Shown: positions 9,146-18,232, counted from the stretch's first letter. The stretch: DNA of 64,000 nt from Cupriavidus sp. AU9028 (GCF_019795295.1 NZ_JAIMCG010000002.1:248001-312000), one strand, 5' to 3'. A program made the numbers and translations. Notes: generated by a model from the letters alone, not told the origin.

Positions 9146-11647
9146 TCAACCTTGACGACTTGCGCTCCCTTCCTTCCGTTCTTTACCTTCCGCCACCGCT
9201 GCCAGGTGCTGCCGCCGCGCGATGTTCCAGAAGAGCCGTCCGCCCAGCACGGAGGGCCGGACGTCCGGCTTGAACCAGTTCGCGACGTAGTCAAGCGTGC
9301 CGGCACCGCCGTGATCTGGCAATTCCCTCAGCATCGACCACAGCCGCAGGCGCAATGCCAGGGTCGAGATCCGGTCCCCTCGGCGCAGGACCGGATCTGG
9401 CGTATTCCACTTCGTCAGTGCCGCCAGCACCCGCGACCGCACTGGCGTGGGCAGGCGGGAGACGGCGTCGAGCACAAGTCGCGCGCCAAAATCGAGGTCG
9501 TACAGCTGCTTTCCCATGCTGGTCAGCGCAGCGCCCCGCTCTGTCGCCCGGGCAATCGTCCGTGCGCCCGCAACCGCGCCGCGCATGACACGCTGGAAGA
9601 GGCCAACGCAGGCAGCGGAACCTGCGGGCGCTATTTCATGCCTCCCTTCCAGTCCGCCCGCCGCCCTGTAGGCAACCCGGAAGAGCGAGATTTGCTCGTC
9701 CCTCCCGGTCACTGTCCCCTCGACTATCGCCACAAGCGAGACGGCAAGCGCGTGTAGATCGCTTGGCGTCGCTATCCTTCCCAGGCGGTCGCCGGATTGC
9801 GACATGGCGCGCAGCAACGGCTTGCGCACCGTGCCGGACAACGCTGCCGCGCCGAGCAGCGCTGCGGTTTGCCGCACCGTCTGCGCCTTTAGCGGGTATT
9901 GGCCCCAGGCGCCGATCAGGAAGAACCCCTGGCGCTCGAAACCGAGCCGCCCCGCTGCGGCGAAAACGGCATCGTCGCACGTCGCCGGCAGCATTCTTCC
10001 GATTGTGCGGCACAGGTTGTCAACATGGTCACCTGCGGGAAGGTTGGCTGCGGCGTCCAGTAGCAGGCAGATGCGCTGGTTTTCCGCCCTGAGCGGATCG
10101 CGGTGCGCGGCTGAGGCTCGGCAAGCCTCATGAAGCGCCTGGGCAAGAGCGGTGAGTACCTCAGCGGACTGGGACGGCGACAGGCCGGTACGGTCAACGC
10201 CGAACAGCCGGTCCCAAAGGTAGAGGAGCGCAGGATGACGCGTCCAGCTTCTCAGTCCGTCCGCCATGGCGACCATTGCCCGCGCACGCACCTTGGCGGG
10301 TAGCCTCTCCGTGGCAAAGCGCTCGAACCAGTCGTCAAAGTCCGTTTGCCAGCGTTCGGAAGGCGCATTGGGCAACAGCGAGAGGCGGCACCTGCCGTGC
10401 AATGCGATACTGGACGGCAATGACAGGTCGTCCAGATCCTGCCATTGCTGTATCAGCGCCGTGTACACCCCGTTGCCCGTCAGCGCCACCCCGAGCCAAA
10501 GCCGCACTGGCCCGCGATCACGCACTGCGATGAGCCCCTCCGCCAGCGCGCGAGTGGTGTCGTCGATCTCTCCCTGCCCGAAAGGCGCCAGGCGCAGCAA
10601 CGCCTCGGCACGCAGCGATGGATCGTCCAGGCATAGCGCCTCGGCAACGGCGTCGGGCCATTGCCGCCCCGCGGGATTGCCAGCGAAAGTGCCGTAGCGC
10701 AGGGCCAGATAGGTACGCAAGGCATCGCCGCGATCGGGCGGCTGCCACTCCCCGGCTTTCGACAACGGCGGGGAATGCTCGAGCAGGTAGGCTGCCAGGC
10801 CGTCAGACCCCGCACGGCACAGCCGCGCGGCATAGAACGCCTGTTGCCGGTAGTGGAAGTCGTCGTGGGGAGACAATGCCAGTGCCGCCACGACCGCCTT
10901 GCCCAGTTCCGCCTCGACTGCGTCGTACTCGCGGAAAAACGCCGCCGAAGCGACCTGGGCTACGGCCGGAGCGGTCAGGCTGGGGGGCTCGATGCCAGTC
11001 AGCGCGTCCAGCAGCGCCTTGCATGCGGCTTGCCGGTGCGCGACGGGCAGCATGACGATCTGCCGGGCAAGCAATTCCAGCAGCCGTGGCTTGCTTTGCA
11101 CACAGCCGGCCCGCTTGCCGTTTCCTTTGGCAACCTCCAGCATCTCGAACCAGGCGGAGGAAGAGACGATGCGCCTGGTCTCCTCGCAGAGCCCCAACCA
11201 CTCCCGATGCGGGCGTAGTCGAGCCCATAGCGCGCGGCAGGTGACGAACAGCGCATGGCAAGTATCGGCATCCAGCTCGGCCGCTATCCGGTCCAGGGCA
11301 AGCGCCGGCAACGTATCGAGATTGGAGCGCTGTGCGGCCTCCGCCGGTCTCGATTGCAACAGGCGCTGTATCCGGACCTGGGACAGAACATCCGCTGCGT
11401 CGGACGATCGCAGCGTCCAGCGCCGTCCGCCTTCGAGGCTAAACCAGGTGCGCAGCGTGGCCAGCAGGCTGCAGGTGCGGATCTTTTTTGTCGCAACGAC
11501 GGTGCGGCCATCGTGCATGAGGTGCAGACGGACTTTTCCCCCGCGGAATTGAAAGGCACCGAGTTCCCCGGCCGGGATGTCGGCGGCGGACGAATCGGTT
11601 CGGGACAGGGCGGCGGGCGCCGTTGTCATCAGCGTATAGCGTGGCAT
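9146..11647 (-). CDS. Large helical protein with an F-box-like segment, lying between imuB and dnaE2
   Basis: I do not recognise this protein of about 833 residues. Residues 110-144 read like a eukaryotic F-box: they begin LDTLPALALDRIAAELD, contain the spaced hydrophobics of an F-box and end VTCRALWARL. The rest is almost entirely alpha-helical, rich in Leu, Ala and Arg, and may form HEAT- or TPR-like repeats. There is no signal peptide or membrane helix. It is on the same strand as the imu genes and separates imuB from dnaE2, which are normally adjacent. The start is uncertain: ATG 11647, ATG 11629 and TTG 11701 are all possible and none has a strong ribosome site. Known bacterial F-box proteins are mostly host-targeted effectors; a role in SOS is also conceivable. 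Confidence 0.75.
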   Translation of the reverse strand: MPRYTLMTTAPAALSRTDSSAADIPAGELGAFQFRGGKVRLHLMHDGRTVVATKKIRTCSLLATLRTWFSLEGGRRWTLRSSDAADVLSQVRIQRLLQSRPAEAAQRSNLDTLPALALDRIAAELDADTCHALFVTCRALWARLRPHREWLGLCEETRRIVSSSAWFEMLEVAKGNGKRAGCVQSKPRLLELLARQIVMLPVAHRQAACKALLDALTGIEPPSLTAPAVAQVASAAFFREYDAVEAELGKAVVAALALSPHDDFHYRQQAFYAARLCRAGSDGLAAYLLEHSPPLSKAGEWQPPDRGDALRTYLALRYGTFAGNPAGRQWPDAVAEALCLDDPSLRAEALLRLAPFGQGEIDDTTRALAEGLIAVRDRGPVRLWLGVALTGNGVYTALIQQWQDLDDLSLPSSIALHGRCRLSLLPNAPSERWQTDFDDWFERFATERLPAKVRARAMVAMADGLRSWTRHPALLYLWDRLFGVDRTGLSPSQSAEVLTALAQALHEACRASAAHRDPLRAENQRICLLLDAAANLPAGDHVDNLCRTIGRMLPATCDDAVFAAAGRLGFERQGFFLIGAWGQYPLKAQTVRQTAALLGAAALSGTVRKPLLRAMSQSGDRLGRIATPSDLHALAVSLVAIVEGTVTGRDEQISLFRVAYRAAGGLEGRHEIAPAGSAACVGLFQRVMRGAVAGARTIARATERGAALTSMGKQLYDLDFGARLVLDAVSRLPTPVRSRVLAALTKWNTPDPVLRRGDRISTLALRLRLWSMLRELPDHGGAGTLDYVANWFKPDVRPSVLGGRLFWNIARRQHLAAVAEGKERKEGSASRQG

Positions 11648-11834
11648 GGCGGATTGGCTCGAGGGGACAGCCGAGGGCAAGCGCCTCGAAAAAACAGCCA
11701 ATCTGCCGGAAGGTTGCGGATCTGCCTTCCCGAAATGGACGAATCCTTCGGCTTCGGTCCAGGCGGCAACCCGCAGTCATCCCGCAGTCACAAGGCAGCC
11801 CGTACCGGCGCGGACGTGTTCCCTTGCGCTCGCC

Positions 11835-13409
11835 TCAGGCAAACAGCCCGTGCAGGAACCACCGGTACTCGCCCTCGTCCTCGCCATCCGCGCCCGGGCG
11901 CTCCCGGTAGACCCAGCAGCGCAGACCGTCGGCGCGTTCCGCGATGAAGTAATCGCGGGTTGCCAGTCCTCCATCCCACCACCCGCTTTCGATCCGTTCG
12001 GGCCGCGACAGCAGGCTCAGTGGCGTGCCGTGGCAGGGACGGTGCTGCCGCACCGGCAAACGCAAGGGGGGATCCAGCAGCCAGACCGGCCGCTCTGGCG
12101 CCAGGCCCGCCGGCATGGGAATGTTGCGGCGGGCGCGCCGCTCGGCGGCGTCAACGGGGCGCCATCGATTGGCCCGTTCGGGACGATGATCGGCTGCGGG
12201 GTCCGGTTGCAGCACCTGCTCTCGGCCGAGCCTTGCCGCGAGGGTATCGAGCACGCGCGCCAGTTCGGCCTGTCCCCCTCCGGGTTCGGGAAACAGCGAT
12301 TCGCTCTGCGGCAGGCACTCGTCGAGTGCCTCGACCTCCAGCGCCAGGCCCACCACCGGCGCATCGAAGGGATGCCGGTCCAGCTTCTCCTTCAGCAGCC
12401 GCGACAGATGGTCGGGATCGCGGCTGGGCTCGGCCAGGCTCACTGTCACCGGGCTGGCGGCGATGGCCGCATCGCGCCGCTGCCGCTCGTGCTCCAGGCG
12501 CAGCACGAAGCGCGTCACGCCGGCCTGATGGGCAGTCAGCCAGCCGGCGAGCGCCTGCAGCAGCCGCTGCGCACCGGACAGCACCCCGTCGGCCGATTCG
12601 GTGCGGCCGGGCAGTTCCATTCGCTGCAGGAAGGATGGCGGCGCGACATACCAGTCGAAGCGGACCGGAGTGTCGCCATAGGCCTGGTCCAGCCGTTCCA
12701 GCAGCCCGGTGCCGAGCCGTCGCTTCAGCCCCGCCCGCGGCAACCGCCGTACCTGTCCGACGGTACGGCAACCGATGCCGTCGAGCCACATCGGATCGGC
12801 CAGTCCATCGAGCATATCGACCGGCAGACCGTCGAGCAGACGGGCCATGCCGGCTTGACGGATCGCCCGGCGCCGGGGCCGATGCACGCGGCCGCGCCGG
12901 TCCTGATGCAGGGGCATGGCAGCGAGCCAGGCGGCGCCGTGGGCAGTGGTGCCGCAACCGATCTGCGCCCAGGCGCCGAGGCTGCGCACGCAGGACTTCA
13001 CCGCCCGGCACAGCGCGCGATAGCCGCCAAACAGCCGCAGGCTGGCGGTGACATCGAGCGCGACGGTAGCCGGTCCCAATCCATTGGCCTCGCCATTGCC
13101 GTCCAGCACCACGTTGGGCGTGAAGCGCAGCAGTGCGAGCGCGACCGACGTCATCAGGCGCGCCTCGGCGGCGGTGTCCCGCTCGAAATGCACGATCTCG
13201 GCCGACAAGGCCTGCACGCCGCCGCGCCGCATGCCGGCGCGCACGCCCAGCGCCATGGCGGGACGATTGGCCAGCACGACCCGCTCCTGCTCCAGCACCA
13301 CCATCGGCATCCGCGCCCGCGCACCGGCCAGCGCGGGCGCCTCAGGCCAGCTGGGTTGCAGCGCGTCCAGTGGCAGGCGCGGCAAATGCACCGCGATCCA
13401 GAACGGCAT
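11835..13409 (-). CDS. imuB: ImuB, catalytically inactive Y-family polymerase-like protein
   Basis: This 524-residue protein is the ImuB subunit that bridges ImuA, DnaE2 and the beta clamp in SOS mutagenesis. It has the Y-family polymerase fold, beginning MPFWIAVHLPRLPLDAL where active polymerases carry the catalytic aspartates (as in HVDMDCF), so it is predicted inactive, as is known for the family. The thumb region GIGCRTVGQVRRLPRAGL and a little-finger-like domain follow. ATG 13409 is preferred over an ATG at 13448. The gene overlaps the end of imuA by 68 bp, which suggests translational coupling. Confidence 0.92.
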   Translation of the reverse strand: MPFWIAVHLPRLPLDALQPSWPEAPALAGARARMPMVVLEQERVVLANRPAMALGVRAGMRRGGVQALSAEIVHFERDTAAEARLMTSVALALLRFTPNVVLDGNGEANGLGPATVALDVTASLRLFGGYRALCRAVKSCVRSLGAWAQIGCGTTAHGAAWLAAMPLHQDRRGRVHRPRRRAIRQAGMARLLDGLPVDMLDGLADPMWLDGIGCRTVGQVRRLPRAGLKRRLGTGLLERLDQAYGDTPVRFDWYVAPPSFLQRMELPGRTESADGVLSGAQRLLQALAGWLTAHQAGVTRFVLRLEHERQRRDAAIAASPVTVSLAEPSRDPDHLSRLLKEKLDRHPFDAPVVGLALEVEALDECLPQSESLFPEPGGGQAELARVLDTLAARLGREQVLQPDPAADHRPERANRWRPVDAAERRARRNIPMPAGLAPERPVWLLDPPLRLPVRQHRPCHGTPLSLLSRPERIESGWWDGGLATRDYFIAERADGLRCWVYRERPGADGEDEGEYRWFLHGLFA

Positions 13410-14280
13410 GATCGGACCTTGCTTCGGTTTCAGGATGGGGCCGCGCATCGCGATGCGGTTGCGCCGGCAGCGAGCGGCCGGAAGGCACCGCGGGCATCGC
13501 GTCCAGGGTCAGGAGCAGCGGCGTATCGCGCACCGGCCCGCGCCGCTTGTGGAACACGATCGAGAGCGCATTGCCCGGCTGGGGTGCGAGCAGCAGGCGC
13601 AATACCGCGGGGGACGATTCGCGCAAGGCGGTGGCGGGCCGCCAAAGCCAGACTACGCTCTCGCTGGCCTGTGCCAGTACCTGCAGACGACGGACCGCTT
13701 CGGGCCGGGCCGAAGGCAGCCACACCAGTACGGCGCCGAACGCCTGGCTGCGCAGCACCTGCTCGGCGGCCCACACCATATCGGCATCCGGGGCGTCCAG
13801 GCGCGCCGCGGCACGGTTGCCATGCGCGCGCCTGGCGGCGGGCCGCGCAGGACGCTGCGCCTTCTGCTGGTCAGTACGGATCCAGTAGAGCAGATGCGGC
13901 GGCAGTCCCCATGCCGTCAATGCGATGGCATTGGGCGGACAGGGCGGCCCGATCATCGCCACGCGCCGTCCCGCCGCAGTCAGGGATTGCAAGGTGGGAC
14001 GCACCAGGCGCAGCTCGCCGATGCCGCAGTCGGCATGCAGCAGTTCGGTGACAGCGCCCAGGGGCCACCCTCCTCCGGGTAACTCGGCATCCAGCGCCGC
14101 ATGGCCGGTGGACCACACCGGCACGGTGGCGGTGCGTCCCAATTGGCCCGCACGCCATAGTCCGGGATGGCGTTGCTCCAGTTCAGCCAGGGCGCTGTCC
14201 CGCTCGCGACGCGCGCGCGACGCGGCCTCGGGCATCGGGAGCCCGGATGGCAGCGCAGAGACAGGGGAAGACATGGTCAT
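13342..14280 (-). CDS. imuA: ImuA, RecA/SulA-like SOS mutagenesis protein
   Basis: This 312-residue protein matches the ImuA family, a RecA-like fold that works with ImuB and DnaE2. It shows the typical VWSTGHAALDAELPGGGWPLGAVTEL-type opening, here as GHAALDAELPGGGWPLGAVT, followed by RRVAMIGPPCPPNAIAL and the AVLVWLPSARPEAVRRLQ segment. The C-terminal 50 residues are Arg/Ala-rich and overlap imuB in another frame. Two starts, ATG 14280 and ATG 14274, are possible. A perfect LexA box lies 95 bp upstream. Confidence 0.9.
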   Translation of the reverse strand: MTMSSPVSALPSGLPMPEAASRARRERDSALAELEQRHPGLWRAGQLGRTATVPVWSTGHAALDAELPGGGWPLGAVTELLHADCGIGELRLVRPTLQSLTAAGRRVAMIGPPCPPNAIALTAWGLPPHLLYWIRTDQQKAQRPARPAARRAHGNRAAARLDAPDADMVWAAEQVLRSQAFGAVLVWLPSARPEAVRRLQVLAQASESVVWLWRPATALRESSPAVLRLLLAPQPGNALSIVFHKRRGPVRDTPLLLTLDAMPAVPSGRSLPAQPHRDARPHPETEARSDHAVLDRGAFAAPATGRAATQLA

Positions 14281-14374
14281 GAGCTGGAAACGCCGCCTTC
14301 AGTACGGCGAATTGGACGGCGGATGGGTGGCGGATGGGTGGCGTCTTGGGTAACGGAGACTTGGCTGACGTGTA

Positions 14375-14390
14375 CTGTACATTTATACAG
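14375..14390 (-). promoter_or_regulatory. LexA (SOS) box of imuA
   Basis: This is a perfect CTGT-N8-ACAG palindrome. Over the 21 bases around it, only one base differs from the box in front of dnaE2. It lies 95 bp upstream of imuA and about 185 bp upstream of the divergent MarR-like gene, so it could touch both promoters, but imuA is the expected target. Confidence 0.88.
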
Positions 14391-14513
14391 TATTTTGCCA
14401 GAATCCGACAGCACGAATCCAGCCCTGAATCCATCCCTGTTACAGAGGTGAAGCAGACGGCGAAAAAAGACCGAGAAAACGCCTCGCTCTCCTACTTGAT
14501 TACCCCTAGCTGT

Positions 14514-14544
14514 TACCGAACCGTAAAGGTTTTCCGGTACGGTA
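14514..14544. promoter_or_regulatory. Inverted repeat, likely operator of the MarR-like gene
   Basis: Two 10-base arms, TACCGAACCG and CGGTACGGTA, flank an 11-base spacer and match at nine of ten positions. The site ends 31 bp before the ATG of the MarR-like gene at 14576. MarR proteins commonly repress their own promoters through such sites, so autoregulation is a reasonable inference. No regulator has been shown to bind it. Confidence 0.5.
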
Positions 14545-14575
14545 GCGCTTCCAAAAATTCTTCCGGAGACCGCGC

Positions 14576-15211
14576 ATGACGCTGCAAAAGCTTGAGGGCA
14601 ACGAACCCACCATTCAGGCGCTCGTTGAGGCCGTCAAGGCGTGGCAGCATGCACTGGACATTACCCTGCAGAAGGCAGGTCTCAGTTATCCGAAGTGGGT
14701 GCTGCTGCAGGGCATGATCCAGCGAGACTATGTCCGCGGCCAGCCCTTCGCGGGCGCCGTCCGCATCGATCCCGACATGGCCGAGCACCTGCTGGCCGAA
14801 CTGCATCGGGACGGCTGGATCGTGTTCGACGCCAACCCTCACGCCGCCTTCCATGCGACGCCGGTGATCCCGCCCGAACGCCATGGGCGGCTGCATCGGG
14901 TGGCGCAGTCCATCCGGGCGCTGCATTCGGTATCGCTGAGCAGCTTCACGGCCGAGGAACGCGTGGCGCTGTCCGCGCTGCTCAAGCGCATGCAGGCCCC
15001 GCTGCAGGAGCACAGCGCTCGCCTGCAGCACCTCGAGCGAGACACGATCCAGCTGGAAGATGCCGGCCTGCCGCAGCCGGACGCTTCAGTGGTCTCCGCG
15101 ATCGCCACCGCGCCGGTACTGCCCTCGCGTGAACCGACGGAAGCACGGCTGACCCTGCAGGCGCCGCGCACGCGAGTGCGGCATGGCGCCTGGGTGAGCC
15201 GGCGCTGCTGA
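14576..15211 (+). CDS. MarR-like winged-helix regulator (divergent)
   Basis: This 211-residue protein has a MarR-like start: a helical dimerisation segment leads into WQHALDITLQKAGLSYPKWVLLQG, and the next part (DMAEHLLAELHRDGWIVFDA) fits a recognition helix and wing. The last 50 residues look disordered. Similarity is weak, so the family call is moderate. The ATG is preceded by CCGGAGA. It diverges from imuA across a 295 bp region that holds the imuA LexA box and a likely operator for this gene. Confidence 0.68.
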   Translation: MTLQKLEGNEPTIQALVEAVKAWQHALDITLQKAGLSYPKWVLLQGMIQRDYVRGQPFAGAVRIDPDMAEHLLAELHRDGWIVFDANPHAAFHATPVIPPERHGRLHRVAQSIRALHSVSLSSFTAEERVALSALLKRMQAPLQEHSARLQHLERDTIQLEDAGLPQPDASVVSAIATAPVLPSREPTEARLTLQAPRTRVRHGAWVSRRC

Positions 15212-15232
15212 CCCATCGCAGCCGCCGGCCGC

Positions 15233-15985
15233 TCAGATTCTGTAGAAGCGGCAGATCGACGCCACGTCCGGCACCTGCAGCACCTGCGGCCGCAAGCGAC
15301 CCGGGCGCGGCAACTCCCAAAGCATGCGCGCTTCCTGCTGCCCGGCGTAGCCGTCCTGCGGCTTGAGAAAGGCAATATGCCCCGGCACGCGATGCTCGGA
15401 CCAGAACTCGCGGCCGCAATAGTTGACCCGCGAGAACAGAGCCCGCTGCAGCGTGTAATGGCGCGCGAGCGCTTCGGTGAGCGCAACGAACAGGTCGTTC
15501 GGGTAACGGATCTCGATGCAGTACCGGCCGAAGGTCCGGGCCATCTCGTCGGACGGCGGCACCACGGTCAACGACAGCAGGAAGGCGTCCTCGATGCGCC
15601 GGTGCGCGGCCCCGTGTGCCGGGTGGTGGTGACCATGCCCGCCGCGAACCTCGTCCATCCCGCCGCCGTCGAACCGGCGTTCAAACCCGCCCTGCCCGGC
15701 GCGCCCGTCCCATCCGGCTGCCGCCCTCTGCCCACCGCCTGCGCTGGGCGCACTTCGTTCTCTCCCTGCAGGGTCGCTGCCGATGCCCAGCGGTCGCCTG
15801 AGCACGATCGATCCTTCGCCAGGATCGCGCCGGGGCTCCCGTCCCTCGCTTCGGCACGCCGACAAGGTCGATAGCCGCACGCGTCCCTCCACGAATCCGC
15901 GCGCGTGCTCGCCTCCGGTCACCAGCCGGTACATCGGCACCGGCAGGTCGCGCGCGCAGAACAAGGCTGGCAATTCGGGAGACAT
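15233..15985 (-). CDS. Hypothetical protein, DUF2971-like N-terminus
   Basis: The protein is about 250 residues if ATG 15985 is used; ATG 16087 would extend it by 34 residues, and neither start has a clear ribosome site. The N-terminus, PVPMYRLVTGGEHARGF followed by GRVRLSTLSACR, has the layout of DUF2971-like proteins, where an N-terminal Tyr-Arg strand and an R-x-S/G-T-L element recur. The middle holds a Gly/His-rich stretch (near GHGHHHPAHG). I cannot assign a function. Confidence 0.6.
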   Translation of the reverse strand: MSPELPALFCARDLPVPMYRLVTGGEHARGFVEGRVRLSTLSACRSEGREPRRDPGEGSIVLRRPLGIGSDPAGRERSAPSAGGGQRAAAGWDGRAGQGGFERRFDGGGMDEVRGGHGHHHPAHGAAHRRIEDAFLLSLTVVPPSDEMARTFGRYCIEIRYPNDLFVALTEALARHYTLQRALFSRVNYCGREFWSEHRVPGHIAFLKPQDGYAGQQEARMLWELPRPGRLRPQVLQVPDVASICRFYRI

Positions 15986-16467
15986 CACCGGCAACCGTGC
16001 CAGTGCATTCGCTTCAAGCACTCCAGGGCCGCTGGACGTCGTTGTCGCTTGTACCCCGAAGCTGTCGATACTGGCCTTCACTCGCATTGCTGCAGATGAT
16101 GGCGGGCCGCGGCCGCGCCAATTTTTCACTTTCGTTACAGGACTGCCCACAGAGCAAGCCGTGTGCCCAGCCTGCCTTTGCATCCCCGACCGCGTTGGCC
16201 CATGCCCGCATTGACAGACGCCCCTTCGGCAGTAGGGCATTGCGGGCAAGTTCCCCATTGCAGCGGTATGCTCGATTCTTGTGCCGTGAGGGGCCCTTGA
16301 GACGCACCTTGCCCGGTGCGCACGGGCGAGCGCTGCGCGACGCCGCACGGCGGCACGGCAGTTGCTCCGCTTTTCTGTCGGGACCGGCTTCGTGCCGGGC
16401 CACCCGACAATCGATTCGCCACGCGCGGCAAGCCTGACCGGCAACGCGCGAACACGAGGAAACTGCA
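15986..16467. other. Intergenic region before the SerA-like gene
   Basis: This stretch of about 480 bases separates the DUF2971-like gene from the divergent dehydrogenase. It must carry both promoters. I see no convincing RNA gene, repeat or terminator in it; part of it may code for a longer N-terminus of the gene ending at 15233. Confidence 0.4.
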
Positions 16468-17694
16468 ATGACCAGCGTCATGCTGCTGGAAAATATTCAC
16501 GAAAGCGCGACCTCGCGGCTGCACGAAGCCGGCCTCGAGGTCGAGCGGCGCAGCGGCGCGCTGACCGGTGCGCCACTGCGTGACGTGCTAGCCAGCCACG
16601 ATCTCATTGGCATCCGCTCCGCCACGCATCTGACCGCGGACGACATCCGCAGCACTCCCCGGCTGACCTCGATCGGCTGCTTCTGCATCGGCACCTCCCA
16701 GGTGGACTTGCAGGCGGCCACCGCGGCCGGCATGCCGGTGTTCAACGCGCCGTTCTCGAATACGCGCTCGGTGGCCGAACTGGTGGTGTCCGAAGCCGTC
16801 ATGCTGCTGCGCCGGATCCCGGAGAAGAACATGCTCGCCCATACCGGCAAGTGGGCCAAGGGCGCGGCCGGCGCGGTGGAAGCGCGCGGCAAGACTCTTG
16901 CCATCGTCGGCTACGGCAACATCGGCTCGCAGGTCGGCGTGCTGGCCGAAGCGATGGGGATGCGGGTGGTGTATTACGACATCCAGCCGAAACTGTCGCT
17001 CGGCTCGGCGCGTGCCGAAGGCGCGCTGGTGGATGCCGTGGCGCACGCGGATGTGATCACGCTTCACGTGCCGGCCACTTCAAGAACCCGCTATATGATC
17101 GACGCGGAGATATTGGCCGCCTGCAAGCGCGGCGCCATGCTGATCAATGCGTCGCGCGGCACCGTGGTCGATATTGCTGCGCTGGCGCAGGCGCTGCGCA
17201 GCGGTCAGATTGGCGGCGCCGCGATCGACGTGTTTCCGACCGAGCCGAAGACCAACAACGACCCGTTCGTCAGCGAGCTGCAGAATCTGCCCAACGTACT
17301 GCTGACCCCGCATATCGGCGGCAGCACGGAAGAAGCGCAGGAAAATATCGGCATCGAGGTCGCCGCCAAGCTGGCCAATTTCCATGCGACCGGCTCGACC
17401 ATCGGTGCGGTCAATTTTCCGGAAGTCGATCCGGGTCCCCTGCAATCGCCCGCGCGCCTGCTCAATGTCCACAGCAATGCGCCGGGGGCGCTCGCCGCGC
17501 TCAATACGCTGCTGGCGCGCGAGGGCATCAACATCACGGGCCAGCATCTGCAAACGCGCAACGACACGGGCTACGTGGTGACCGATATCGACAAGCCGCC
17601 CTCGGCGGAACTGGAGCAGGCGCTGCGCAGCCATCCCGGCGTGGTCCGCATTCGGGTGATCCGGCGGCAGGATGCGCCGGACAGCGCGGCCTGA
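16468..17694 (+). CDS. serA: D-3-phosphoglycerate dehydrogenase (SerA-like)
   Basis: This 408-residue enzyme matches the E. coli SerA type, which oxidises 3-phosphoglycerate at the first step of serine synthesis. It has the Rossmann motif LAIVGYGNIGSQ near residue 150, the catalytic Arg in NASRGTVVD, an acid in DVFPTEP and the catalytic His in LTPHIGGSTEEAQENIG. The last 80 residues form a serine-binding ACT domain with NVHSNAPGALAALN. The GAGGAA site lies 8 bases before the ATG. Other 2-hydroxyacid dehydrogenases are less likely because of the ACT domain. Confidence 0.93.
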   Translation: MTSVMLLENIHESATSRLHEAGLEVERRSGALTGAPLRDVLASHDLIGIRSATHLTADDIRSTPRLTSIGCFCIGTSQVDLQAATAAGMPVFNAPFSNTRSVAELVVSEAVMLLRRIPEKNMLAHTGKWAKGAAGAVEARGKTLAIVGYGNIGSQVGVLAEAMGMRVVYYDIQPKLSLGSARAEGALVDAVAHADVITLHVPATSRTRYMIDAEILAACKRGAMLINASRGTVVDIAALAQALRSGQIGGAAIDVFPTEPKTNNDPFVSELQNLPNVLLTPHIGGSTEEAQENIGIEVAAKLANFHATGSTIGAVNFPEVDPGPLQSPARLLNVHSNAPGALAALNTLLAREGINITGQHLQTRNDTGYVVTDIDKPPSAELEQALRSHPGVVRIRVIRRQDAPDSAA

Positions 17695-17709
17695 CAGCGG
17701 CCCCTGGCG

Positions 17710-17729
17710 CGCCCGGTTACGGCCGGGCG
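17710..17729. terminator. Possible hairpin between convergent genes
   Basis: The seven-base arms CGCCCGG and CCGGGCG flank a six-base loop just after the SerA-like gene and before the stop of the convergent membrane gene. There is no T-run, so it is a weak terminator candidate. Confidence 0.3.
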
Positions 17730-17742
17730 TCGCTGCCTGCCT

Positions 17743-18132
17743 TCAGCCGCGCAAGCGGCGCCGGGTTCCCCATAGCAGGATGCCGCTGATGGCCCAGCCG
17801 CAGACGAACAGCACGTCGCCGAGCTGGTTGAGCACCACCGGCATGGCATGGCCGCGGAACAGGTGCTGCACCATCTCCGCCGGCAAATGCGCGACGATCC
17901 ACAGGAAGACCGCAGGCGCACTGCAGTAGACGCCGGCGTGCCACCAGGTCGACGGCTGGCGCAGTGCCTCGCCGTCCGTCGCCACCGCGGACGCGGCCGA
18001 CAGGCCGGGTGAGAAACCGGTTGTCGTCTCCGGCGCCGGCAGCGGTGCGGCGGTCACGGCCGCATCGAATGCCATGGCCGTCGGGCTGCCCTGCGATGGA
18101 CTGGTGGAAATCAACCCGTTGGTGGTGGACAT
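17743..18132 (-). CDS. Small membrane protein
   Basis: This 129-residue protein has a Ser/Thr/Ala-rich, probably disordered N-terminal half and two hydrophobic helices in the second half (near YCSAPAVFLWIVAHL and GDVLFVCGWAISGILLW), separated by a short loop with His residues. The C-terminus is basic (GTRRRLRG). I do not recognise the family. The start at ATG 18132 has AAGGAGG upstream; longer starts in the same frame run through the terminator at 18233 and are rejected. Confidence 0.7.
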   Translation of the reverse strand: MSTTNGLISTSPSQGSPTAMAFDAAVTAAPLPAPETTTGFSPGLSAASAVATDGEALRQPSTWWHAGVYCSAPAVFLWIVAHLPAEMVQHLFRGHAMPVVLNQLGDVLFVCGWAISGILLWGTRRRLRG

Positions 18133-18232
18133 GGTGCCCTCCTTCTGGATATGGCGAGTATCGCTGCCATACACATTCGGACACCATCGGTTACAGTCTG
18201 ACACAGTGACTGGAATGTGCTTCCCGGCACAC

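Noticed and set aside
11702-11834. Search for an hrp box (TTCG-N16-TTCG) upstream of the F-box-like gene
   Set aside because: TTCG occurs twice but with the wrong spacing (5 bases), so there is no support for type III regulation. The same search before the genes at 4660 and 21056 was also negative.
11646-14051. 801-residue open frame on the plus strand
   Set aside because: It is antisense to imuB and imuA, which have clear motifs on the other strand.
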